Shown piece by piece: positions 7,115 to 13,191 of a DNA stretch of 41,081 bases. The position numbers were made by a program, and so were the translations under genes. Location of the stretch: assembly GCA_025056465.1 (NCBI GenBank), contig JANWVU010000003.1:1-41081 (forward strand). Reading direction: 5' to 3'. This DNA comes from Verrucomicrobiia bacterium (GTDB lineage: Bacteria > Verrucomicrobiota > Verrucomicrobiia > Palsa-1439). Position 1 is the stretch's first letter; every line of letters begins with the position of its first letter. The notes beneath the pieces were generated by a model. It was not told the DNA's origin, ran no database searches, and saw only the letters and a program-made list of their open reading frames with translations.

Positions 7115-7549
7115 ATGAGACGCAAACTGATTTTTCAGGCGGTTTTATGGGGATTATGTTTTGGAGCTATCGAAGCGATTGTTTCGACTGCTTGGTTGGA
7201 GTTGGGGTGGGGCAAGCACGGTGCGACAGCTTGGACGCCAGAGCTGAAAGCGTACTGGTGTGTCGTGTGGGCTTGGCTACCGGCAGCCGTTCTCGCGGTG
7301 GCCTTGGGTTTAACGCTAGGCAGTCGGGGAGATCATGGGTGGTTTTGCACTGCACTCTGGGGCGGCGTCGTTTATGTGAGTTTCCCTTACGTGCTGGGGG
7401 TAGTGGTTGGAGCGAAGTGGTGGAGTTTCGGGCTTCCCTCGATTGTCTGGAATCTCACAGCGGGCGTAGTCTTAATTGCGCTTTGTTTGCTGAGTGCGCG
7501 GGTTGTTCGTAGCAACACGTTGAAAAAAGGCGACGGGGTCAGATCTTGA
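7115..7549 (+). CDS. Four-helix membrane protein after RHS cassette 4
   Basis: I choose the ATG at 7115 (MRRKLIFQAVLW), giving 144 residues; upstream starts would overlap the RHS tip. Four hydrophobic segments lie at roughly residues 6-24, 46-68, 77-97 and 106-127, with a positive N-terminus facing the cytoplasm. No family is recognised. Its place directly behind a cassette tip is where a membrane immunity protein would sit, which is inference. The final residues GDGVRS are encoded by the GGGGTCAGATC element (7535-7545), so the original C-terminus may have been replaced when that element arrived. Confidence 0.55.
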   Translation: MRRKLIFQAVLWGLCFGAIEAIVSTAWLELGWGKHGATAWTPELKAYWCVVWAWLPAAVLAVALGLTLGSRGDHGWFCTALWGGVVYVSFPYVLGVVVGAKWWSFGLPSIVWNLTAGVVLIALCLLSARVVRSNTLKKGDGVRS

Positions 7550-7557
7550 AACTTGAA
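7535..7557 (+). repeat. Right copy of 23-base inverted repeat (RAYT-type end)
   Basis: The sequence is GGGGTCAGATC followed by TTGAAACTTGAA. It is inverted relative to 5318-5340 (21 of 23 positions). It lies about 130 bases before a RAYT transposase remnant. To my recollection similar GGGGTCAGGTCTTGA sequences are common beside RAYT genes, which supports a mobile origin. Confidence 0.75.
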
Positions 7558-7591
7558 GTGCGGCGGCCAGTCATAGCGAGGACGATACCTA

Positions 7592-7613
7592 GTAGTGAGA
7601 ATGGGTTGTTCTC
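7592..7613 (+). repeat. GTAG-hairpin, possible REP unit
   Basis: GTAG at 7592-7595 is followed by a small hairpin with stem GAGAA (7597-7601) and TTCTC (7609-7613) and a 7-base loop. RAYT enzymes are known to recognise a GTAG tetranucleotide at the foot of REP hairpins. The stem is short, so chance is possible, but its position beside the RAYT remnant makes it notable. Confidence 0.35.
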
Positions 7614-7685
7614 GCCGTGCCGGTTGCTATGAGGCGGGGCATGACGAGGCCGATTTGAGTTGAATTGTGCGTGAAAACGGTGGGG

Positions 7686-7835
7686 CGTGTTTCTTCTGAC
7701 TCGGCTCACGGGGGCGGTGTGGATCAGGTCACGGCCCGAAGCTATCAGCGGCGCGGAGTCTACCGCGATGATTCGGACCGGCGGGCGTTTCTGAGCACGG
7801 TTTGGGCACGGCTGAGCGGTTCAGGGTACGGGTGA
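7686..7835 (+). pseudogene. RAYT / REP-associated tyrosine transposase remnant
   Basis: One frame reads VDQVTARSYQRRGVYRDD, SDRRAFLSTVWARL, then SGSGYG and a stop at 7833-7835. This matches the N-terminal region of REP-associated Y1 transposases, usually written YHVTARGNxRxxIYRDDxDRxxFL. The preceding residues (GGGVD) occupy the place of the usual PGAxYH, so the first HUH-region histidine is lost. No continuation with the catalytic HxH motif or the tyrosine is visible downstream. It is a dead fragment of about 50 codons, but it identifies the family that probably produced the junction motifs in this region. Confidence 0.65.
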
Positions 7836-8165
7836 GGGCGGATGGCGAGCAGAGGGAGGGTGCGCTGCGTGGAACACTCGATAGCCATGAGCGGGGATGT
7901 TTCAAGGTTCATGAATTGATCCCATAGGACCGGGCATTTAAAACTTGGTACATTGCACCGGCACGCCAAACAATAGCTTACCCGGTGAAGCGATGCCGGT
8001 AACCGCGCGGGCGCGCCAGCGCGAAGTTGTTGGGTTGCTCCGAAAGCTTGTGAGTGAGCGGGAAGAGCGATGCAGGTATCCCTACGCCCGGGATGTCCAT
8101 CCGTCGCAGGATGAAGGCGGTTTTGCGTGCGGATGGCGGGACCGGTTGTGTTGGATGGCAAGGTG
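7836..8165 (+). other. Non-coding stretch, no supported gene
   Basis: Between the RAYT remnant and the promoter at 8166 several open frames occur on both strands, but none has a recognisable family, good start signals or natural composition. It may include decayed remains of the RAYT element. I see no RNA gene. Confidence 0.5.
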
Positions 8166-8193
8166 TTGACAGCGCAAGCGGGCGTGTTAGTAT
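8166..8193 (+). promoter_or_regulatory. Sigma70-type promoter for the tRNA-Thr/tuf operon
   Basis: A perfect -35 TTGACA (8166-8171) is followed after 16 bases by TAGTAT (8188-8193), four of six matches to the -10 consensus. It is about 180 bases upstream of tRNA-Thr, with no gene between. This is the best promoter-like sequence before the long operon. The leader holds a 7-bp hairpin (8256-8262 with 8272-8278) of unknown role. Confidence 0.6.
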
Positions 8194-8375
8194 GCGGGCT
8201 GCCGCGTAGGACAGCGCAGACGAGCAAATGCTGTAGGAGTTGGGGAATCCGCTGGCTGTTTCACCGAAGGGGAAACAGGCGCGGGTGTGCTGTCTTTTGG
8301 GGCGGGAGAATGAATTGACGGGGACGGAAACGGAATGCGATGCGATTTGGTTGGGTCAACGATCGGTGGCGTGAA

Positions 8376-8451
<76 letters not shown>

Positions 8452-8531
8452 GTCGCGCACGGGTGCCGATCCAAGTGCACGGCGATTAGCTAGAACAGAA
8501 TTAGAATTGAATTGGAATCAGGAGGAGAGAC

Positions 8532-9722
8532 ATGGCGAAAGGTGTATTTGAGCGAACGAAGCCGCATGTGAACGTGGGAACGATTGGGCACATTGACCAC
8601 GGTAAGACGACATTGACGGCGGCGATTTTGAAAGTGTTGAACAAGCAGGGCAAGGCGGAAATCAAGACTTACCAAGAAATCGCGAAGGGCGGCACGGTCC
8701 GGGACGCCACGAAGACGGTGACGATTGCCGTGGCGCACGTCGAGTATGAATCGGATAAACGGCATTATGCGCACGTGGACTGCCCAGGGCATGCGGACTA
8801 TGTGAAGAATATGATTACGGGTGCGGCGCAAATGGACGGAGCCATCCTGGTGGTCAGCGCGCCCGATGGTCCGATGCCGCAGACGCGCGAGCACATTTTG
8901 TTGGCGCGGCAAGTGGGCGTACCGGCGATTGTGGTGGCGCTCAACAAAATTGATTTGGCCGAGGACAAGGACTTGGTGGATTTGGTTGAGTTGGAGGTGC
9001 GCGACCTGCTGAACAAATACCAGTTCCCTGGCGACAAGACACCCGTGGTGCGGGTCAGCGCGATGAAAGCACTGCAAGGCGACCCGGAGGCCGAGAAAGG
9101 GATTCTGGATTTGATCAAAGCTGTGGATGATTTCATCCCTGAGCCGGTGCGGGAGGTTGATAAGCCCTTCCTGATGCCGGTAGAGGACGTGTTCTCCATC
9201 ACGGGCCGCGGCACGGTTGCAACGGGACGCATCGAGCGCGGCACGATCAAGGTTAATGATGAAGTGGAAATTGTTGGCTTGCGTGAGACGACCAAGACGG
9301 TCGTTACCGGCGTGGAGATGTTCCGCAAGATTCTCGACAAGGGGCAGGCCGGTGACAACGTGGGGTTGTTGTTGCGCGGCATTGAGAAAGATGGCGTGGA
9401 GCGCGGGCAGGTGTTGGCTAAACCGGGCAGCATCACGCCGCATAAGAAGTTCAAGGCGGAGGTGTATGTCTTGTCGAAGGATGAGGGTGGCCGGCACACG
9501 CCGTTTTTCTCGAATTACCGGCCTCAATTTTACTTCCGCACAACGGACGTCACGGGTCAGGTGAAGTTGCCGGCGGGAGTGGACATGGTGATGCCGGGCG
9601 ACAACGTGAACCTTGAAGTGGAATTGATCACACCGATCGCGATGGAGAAAACGATGCGGTTTGCGATTCGCGAAGGCGGACGCACCGTGGGTGCGGGTCG
9701 CGTCACCGAAATCCTGGAATAA
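8532..9722 (+). CDS. tuf: Elongation factor Tu
   Basis: This 396-residue GTPase delivers aminoacyl-tRNA to the ribosomal A site. The P-loop GHIDHGKT is at residues 19-26, DCPGH at 83-87 and NKID at 138-141, followed by the two beta-barrel domains ending VTEILE. A strong AGGAGG ribosome site precedes the ATG by about seven bases. Switch I is unusual: where most bacteria have EEKARGITI, this protein has RDATKTVTI (residues 57-65), keeping the Mg-coordinating threonine but not the RG pair. I remember the same variant in planctomycete and some verrucomicrobial EF-Tu, so it is a lineage marker. The gene lies outside the str cluster, next to rpmG. Confidence 0.98.
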   Translation: MAKGVFERTKPHVNVGTIGHIDHGKTTLTAAILKVLNKQGKAEIKTYQEIAKGGTVRDATKTVTIAVAHVEYESDKRHYAHVDCPGHADYVKNMITGAAQMDGAILVVSAPDGPMPQTREHILLARQVGVPAIVVALNKIDLAEDKDLVDLVELEVRDLLNKYQFPGDKTPVVRVSAMKALQGDPEAEKGILDLIKAVDDFIPEPVREVDKPFLMPVEDVFSITGRGTVATGRIERGTIKVNDEVEIVGLRETTKTVVTGVEMFRKILDKGQAGDNVGLLLRGIEKDGVERGQVLAKPGSITPHKKFKAEVYVLSKDEGGRHTPFFSNYRPQFYFRTTDVTGQVKLPAGVDMVMPGDNVNLEVELITPIAMEKTMRFAIREGGRTVGAGRVTEILE

Positions 9723-9734
9723 CGAGGAGGGCAG

Positions 9735-9890
9735 ATGCCACGCGAGCTGATCACCTTGGCGTGCACGGAGTGCAAGGCGCGCAACTACGTCTCGACCAAG
9801 AACAAGAAAGGCGAGCAGAAAGGTCGGTTGGAGTTGCGGAAGTTTTGCCCGCGCTGTGGTCGCCATGTGGTGCATCGGGAGCAGAAGTAA
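9735..9890 (+). CDS. rpmG: 50S ribosomal protein L33
   Basis: This 51-residue protein was found by direct translation from the ATG at 9735, 12 bases after tuf, with an GAGGAGGG ribosome site. It reads [14 protein letters not shown], then a basic stretch, then [13 protein letters not shown]. Two CxxC pairs (C10/C13 and C38/C41) form a zinc ribbon, so this is the zinc-dependent paralogue type. L33 lies near the E site of the large subunit. The gene is followed by tRNA-Trp and secE, as in many bacteria. Confidence 0.96.
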   Translation: MPRELITLACTECKARNYVSTKNKKGEQKGRLELRKFCPRCGRHVVHREQK

Positions 9891-9914
9891 GCGACGTGCG
9901 GTACGAGAGGGGGT

Positions 9915-9990
9915 ACGCCAGTAGCTCAATTGGCAGAGCAACGGTCTCCAAAACCGTAGGTTGGGGGTTCGAGTCCCTCCTGGCGTGCCA
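9915..9990 (+). tRNA. tRNA-Trp (CCA)
   Basis: The acceptor stem ACGCCAG pairs with CTGGCGT, the D arm is GCTCAATTGGCAGAGC, the anticodon stem is ACGGT/ACCGT with anticodon CCA at 9948-9950, and the T arm is GGGGGTTCGAGTCCCTC. The discriminator is G and CCA is encoded at 9988-9990. It sits between rpmG and secE, the conserved place for tRNA-Trp in many bacteria. Confidence 0.97.
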
Positions 9991-10009
9991 TGAGATCGCG
10001 GGTCAAACC

Positions 10010-10210
10010 ATGAGCAATCCATTCATCAAAGTGCGCGAGTTTATTGACGAGGTCGTGACCGAGTTGAAACGGTCACAATGGCCGACGCGCAAGGAGTTGG
10101 TGGACTCGACATTGCTGGTGCTGGTGCTGATGCTGGTGTTGGGATTGTTTGTGTCGCTGGTGGATGTGGTTTTTGTGCGGGTGATTCAGTGGTTGACCGG
10201 TGCGGCCTAG
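10010..10210 (+). CDS. secE: Preprotein translocase subunit SecE
   Basis: This 66-residue membrane protein starts at the ATG at 10010, 19 bases after tRNA-Trp; longer readings would run through the tRNA. It has the amphipathic helix FIDEVVTELKRSQWPTRKEL, with the family's conserved KxxWPTRxEL, then a single membrane helix of V/L-rich residues and a short VIQWLTG end. SecE clamps SecY in the translocon. This is the short, single-helix form. nusG follows after 19 bases. Confidence 0.96.
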   Translation: MSNPFIKVREFIDEVVTELKRSQWPTRKELVDSTLLVLVLMLVLGLFVSLVDVVFVRVIQWLTGAA

Positions 10211-10229
10211 CTAGGAGTGCGATGCGGTT

Positions 10230-10799
10230 ATGGTGAACACGGCGACCGGTGGTGAGTTTCAGTGGTTTGTGTTGCATACGCTGTCGGGCCAGGAGCAGAA
10301 GGTCAAAAGCTCGATTGAGAAGCGGATGCAACTGGAGGAGGTCGGCGACTTGATCCGGCAGGTGTTGATCCCGACCGAGAAAGTGGCCGAGGTCAAACGC
10401 GGCAAACGCACCACGTCGGTTCGGAAGTTTTTCCCGGGGTACATTTTGGTGAACATGAAGTTGCTGGATGAGAAAAATCAGCTCATCGAGCGGGCGTGGT
10501 ATTTCATTCGGAACACGCCCGGTGTGATTGGGTTTGTGGGTGGGGAGCGGCCGGTACCACTGAAGCCCGATGAGGTGGAGACGATTCTGGCGCAAATTGA
10601 GGAGCGTCAGGAGAAAGTGGTGCCCAAAGTGATGTTTGAGCCGGGCGAAACGGTGAAGGTCAACGATGGGCCGTTCCAGAATCTTACCGGGGTGATTGAA
10701 GAGGTCGATCCCGCACGGGGGAAGTTGAAGATTTCGGTTTCGATCTTCGGGCGTTCGACGCCGGTGGAGTTGGAGTATTGGCAGGTGGAGAGGGCGTGA
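10230..10799 (+). CDS. nusG: Transcription termination/antitermination factor NusG
   Basis: This 189-residue protein has an NGN domain (residues 10-115: [36 protein letters not shown]) and a C-terminal KOW domain (about 133-189: [16 protein letters not shown], then GVIEEVD). NusG binds RNA polymerase and links it to Rho or to ribosomal protein S10, which is encoded further down this cluster. It starts GVNTATGG-like with GTG-free ATG at 10230. The stop and the rplK ATG are separated by one base. Confidence 0.97.
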   Translation: MVNTATGGEFQWFVLHTLSGQEQKVKSSIEKRMQLEEVGDLIRQVLIPTEKVAEVKRGKRTTSVRKFFPGYILVNMKLLDEKNQLIERAWYFIRNTPGVIGFVGGERPVPLKPDEVETILAQIEERQEKVVPKVMFEPGETVKVNDGPFQNLTGVIEEVDPARGKLKISVSIFGRSTPVELEYWQVERA

Positions 10800-10800
10800 T

Positions 10801-11232
10801 ATGGCAGCAGGAAAACCGGTAGTGGGAATTGTGAAGTTGCAGATTCCGGCAGGGCAGGCGAACCCGGCACCTCCGGTCGGGCCGGCGTTGGGTCAGCAGG
10901 GCGTCAACATTATGGAGTTCTGCAAGCAGTTCAACGCGGCGACGCAGAAACAGGCGGGGATGATCATTCCCGTGGTCATCACCGTGTATAAGGACAAGAC
11001 GTTTAGTTTCATCACAAAATCCCCACCGGCCAGCGCGTTGTTGAAAAAGGCGGCGGGGATTGCGACGGCGAGCGCCGAGCCCAACCGGAATAAGGTGGGC
11101 AAGATCACACGCAAACAGTTGATGGAAATTGTGAAGATCAAAATGCCGGATTTAAACGCACGGACGGAGGCGGCGGCGGCGAAAATCATCGCCGGCACGG
11201 CGCGCAGCATGGGAATTGAGATCGTTGATTGA
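10801..11232 (+). CDS. rplK: 50S ribosomal protein L11
   Basis: This 143-residue protein has the normal family length. The N-terminal domain reads [20 protein letters not shown], then [16 protein letters not shown], which is the stringent-factor and thiostrepton region. The C-terminal rRNA-binding domain carries [14 protein letters not shown] and [11 protein letters not shown]11 forms the GTPase-associated centre with 23S rRNA. It directly follows nusG. The spacer to rplA is long for this operon (97 bases) and holds two hairpins. Confidence 0.98.
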   Translation: MAAGKPVVGIVKLQIPAGQANPAPPVGPALGQQGVNIMEFCKQFNAATQKQAGMIIPVVITVYKDKTFSFITKSPPASALLKKAAGIATASAEPNRNKVGKITRKQLMEIVKIKMPDLNARTEAAAAKIIAGTARSMGIEIVD

Positions 11233-11252
11233 GACGCAACGGTATGGTGGGA

Positions 11253-11306
11253 GCGCCTGCGGTCACAGGCGCGCGGAGCGCAAGCTCACGCCCCGGTAGG
11301 GGGCGT
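11253..11306 (+). promoter_or_regulatory. Tandem hairpins in the rplK-rplA spacer
   Basis: Two perfect 7-bp stems follow each other: GCGCCTG (11253-11259) with CAGGCGC (11266-11272), and ACGCCCC (11288-11294) with GGGGCGT (11300-11306). No T-run follows, so neither looks like an intrinsic terminator. In other bacteria L1 represses its own operon by binding an rRNA-like mRNA structure near rplK/rplA; such a role here is inference. Confidence 0.4.
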
Positions 11307-11329
11307 TGACCACGACGGAGTGAGACGGA

Positions 11330-12028
11330 ATGCATCACGGGAAACGATATCGCGCGGCGGCGCAACTGGTGGACGCGCGGCGCGAGTACAAGTTGAGCGA
11401 GGCGGTGGCGCTGTTGATGCAGATGCCGAAGGCGAAGTTTGATGAGACGGTGGATCTGGCGTTCAAGCTGGGTGTGGACCCGAAGCAGAGCGACCAGAAC
11501 GTTCGCGGGACGGTGGTGTTGCCGCATGGTACCGGTAAGAAAGTGCGAGTGGCAGTGTTTGCGAAAGGCCCGGCGGCGGAGGCGGCGCGAGAGGCAGGGG
11601 CTGATTATGTTGGGTTAGAGGATTTGGTGAAGAAGTGTCAGAGCGAGGGTTGGACGGATTTTGATGTCGCGATTGCCACGCCCGAAGCCATGCAGGAGGT
11701 TCGTAAGCTGGGGAAGGTTTTGGGCCCGAAAGGGCTGATGCCGAACCCGAAAACCGGCACGGTGACGGATGATGTGGCGCGGGCGGTGCGCGAGGTTAAA
11801 GCCGGTCGGGTTGAATTCAAGATGGATAAATCAGCCAACCTTCATGTGGTGGTGGGGAAACGTTCGTTCACGGCGCAGCAGATCGAAGAGAACGCGCGGG
11901 CGGTTATCAGCGGTGTCGCGCATGCGCGGCCACCGGCGGCGCGGGGGCGGTTTTTGTTGAGCGGGACTCTGTCGAGCACGATGAGTCCCGGTATTCGGCT
12001 GGATTTGAAAGAATTTCAAACCGTCTAG
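11330..12028 (+). CDS. rplA: 50S ribosomal protein L1
   Basis: This 232-residue two-domain protein of the L1 stalk shows [17 protein letters not shown] near the N-terminus, the interdomain segment [12 protein letters not shown], and the signature [17 protein letters not shown] (about residues 126-142). The [13 protein letters not shown] segment follows. The last 30 residues ([23 protein letters not shown]) fit the usual C-terminal helix-strand end. The start follows a GGAG ribosome site. L1 is often the autogenous repressor of the L11 operon. Confidence 0.97.
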   Translation: MHHGKRYRAAAQLVDARREYKLSEAVALLMQMPKAKFDETVDLAFKLGVDPKQSDQNVRGTVVLPHGTGKKVRVAVFAKGPAAEAAREAGADYVGLEDLVKKCQSEGWTDFDVAIATPEAMQEVRKLGKVLGPKGLMPNPKTGTVTDDVARAVREVKAGRVEFKMDKSANLHVVVGKRSFTAQQIEENARAVISGVAHARPPAARGRFLLSGTLSSTMSPGIRLDLKEFQTV

Positions 12029-12039
12029 GGAGGGTGACG

Positions 12040-12561
12040 ATGCGTCCAGAAAAGCAGATCATGTTGGATGAGATTCGAGGGCAGGTGGCGGGGTCGCCGT
12101 TTGTGGTGTTGACGGATTACACGGGATTGAGCGTGGCGAACTTCACCGATTTGCGGAAGCAACTCGCGAGCGCGCGTGCGGAGTGTCACGTGGTGAAAAA
12201 CACTTTGTTGATGCGGGCGCTTACAGAGGCAGGTTTGCCCAAGCCGTCGGCGGGGCTGACCGGGATGACAGCGATGGTGATTGGTTCCCAGAATGCCGAG
12301 ATCACAGAAGTGGCGAAAATTCTGAAGAAGTTCAGCAAGGACACCAGCAAGGGAAAAGTAAAGCTGGGGTTCATGGGGCAAACCACGCTCACGGCGGACG
12401 AGGTGCTATCGTTGGCGGACCTGCCGTCGCGCGACGAGCTACGGGCACGGGTGATTGGATTGTTGAAGGCACCAGCGCAAAAATTGGCTGTTGTGGTTGG
12501 CGCGCCGGCCAGTCAGTTGGCGCGGGTGCTGAAGGCATACTCCGAGAAACCGGCCGCATGA
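12040..12561 (+). CDS. rplJ: 50S ribosomal protein L10
   Basis: I choose the ATG at 12040 (MRPEKQIMLDEI), six bases after a GGGAGGG ribosome site, instead of the GTG two codons earlier, which overlaps that site. The 173-residue protein shows VVLTDYTGLSVANFTDLRKQL, then CHVVKNTLLMRAL, typical of the rRNA-binding domain, and a C-terminal helix (RVLKAYSEKPAA) that anchors L12 dimers. It forms the base of the ribosomal stalk. Confidence 0.96.
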   Translation: MRPEKQIMLDEIRGQVAGSPFVVLTDYTGLSVANFTDLRKQLASARAECHVVKNTLLMRALTEAGLPKPSAGLTGMTAMVIGSQNAEITEVAKILKKFSKDTSKGKVKLGFMGQTTLTADEVLSLADLPSRDELRARVIGLLKAPAQKLAVVVGAPASQLARVLKAYSEKPAA

Positions 12562-12575
12562 GGAGAGAAGATTTT

Positions 12576-12663
12576 GGTCGGCAGCGTTCCGCGAGGGGCG
12601 GGACTGACATGGGCCGACCGATAACGCGAACAATGGTTCCTCGTCGTCCCAACGGCCGTTGGG
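12576..12663 (+). promoter_or_regulatory. Structured rplJ-rplL spacer with 16-base palindrome
   Basis: The 151-base gap between rplJ and rplL contains an inverted repeat GGTCGGC (12576-12582) with GCCGACC (12613-12619) and a perfect palindrome CCCAACGGCCGTTGGG (12648-12663). The palindrome is too tight for a normal hairpin loop and may instead be a dimeric protein or DNA site. The gap is long for this operon, so control of the extra L12 synthesis needed per ribosome is plausible but unproven. Confidence 0.35.
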
Positions 12664-12712
12664 GTAATTGGGTTGCGGCTGCGACCCACGACGATACCGA
12701 AGGAAGGTGAAT

Positions 12713-13108
12713 ATGGCAGCAGACTTGAATGCGTTAGTGGAACAACTCAGCAGCTTGACGGTGTTGGAAGCGGCGGAGTTGGCCAAAAAGTTGGAAGAGA
12801 AATGGGGCGTCACCGCAGCGGCCCCTGTGGCGGTGGCCGCGGTGGGTGCGGCCCCGGCGGCAGCCGGTGGCGCAGCGGCACCGGCCGCGGAGGCGAAAAC
12901 GACGTTTGATGTCATCCTGAAAGAGGCGGGCGCCAACAAGATCAATGTGATCAAAGAGGTGCGCGCAATCACTAACCTTGGACTGAAAGAGGCCAAGGAC
13001 CTCGTGGAGGGAGCACCGAAACCGGTCAAGGAAGGGGTGACGAAACAGGAGGCCGAGGAGATTAAGAAGAAGTTGGAGGCTGCGGGCGCAAAAGTCGAAC
13101 TGAAGTAG
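12713..13108 (+). CDS. rplL: 50S ribosomal protein L7/L12
   Basis: This protein has 131 residues from the ATG at 12713, preceded by GAAGGAAGG. The N-terminal dimerisation helices ([22 protein letters not shown]) are followed by an Ala/Pro hinge at about 38-62, slightly longer than usual. The globular C-terminal domain reads [19 protein letters not shown], then [19 protein letters not shown]. Multiple copies form the stalk that recruits translational GTPases such as the EF-Tu and EF-G encoded nearby. Confidence 0.97.
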   Translation: MAADLNALVEQLSSLTVLEAAELAKKLEEKWGVTAAAPVAVAAVGAAPAAAGGAAAPAAEAKTTFDVILKEAGANKINVIKEVRAITNLGLKEAKDLVEGAPKPVKEGVTKQEAEEIKKKLEAAGAKVELK

Positions 13109-13127
13109 TCACCTGAGAGGGTTGTTG

Positions 13128-13158
13128 GGCGGGGGAAGCCACTTGGTTTTCCCCCGCC
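13128..13158 (+). terminator. rplL-rpoB intergenic hairpin (attenuator-like)
   Basis: A 10-bp GC-rich stem, GGCGGGGGAA (13128-13137) with TTCCCCCGCC (13149-13158), has an 11-base loop and no T-run afterwards. It sits 33 bases before rpoB. In enterobacteria this spacer holds a partial terminator and RNase processing site that lowers rpoBC output relative to ribosomal proteins. The position suggests the same job here. Confidence 0.5.
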
Positions 13159-13191
13159 AAATGAAACGAGTTCGTAACAATTGAGGACGCG

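Noticed and set aside
7760-8227. Minus-strand frame of 155 codons in the gap before tuf
   Set aside because: There is no family pattern, it overlaps the RAYT remnant and the promoter, and the composition is Thr/Pro/Arg-rich without domains.
1-8375. CRISPR array or tandem repeat locus
   Set aside because: Repeats here are dispersed cassettes and junction motifs; no regularly spaced short repeats with unique spacers are present.
8490-10022. Long minus-strand frame of 510 codons antisense to tuf and rpmG
   Set aside because: It is a codon-bias shadow: it covers tuf, rpmG and a tRNA, is rich in H and R, and has no family pattern.
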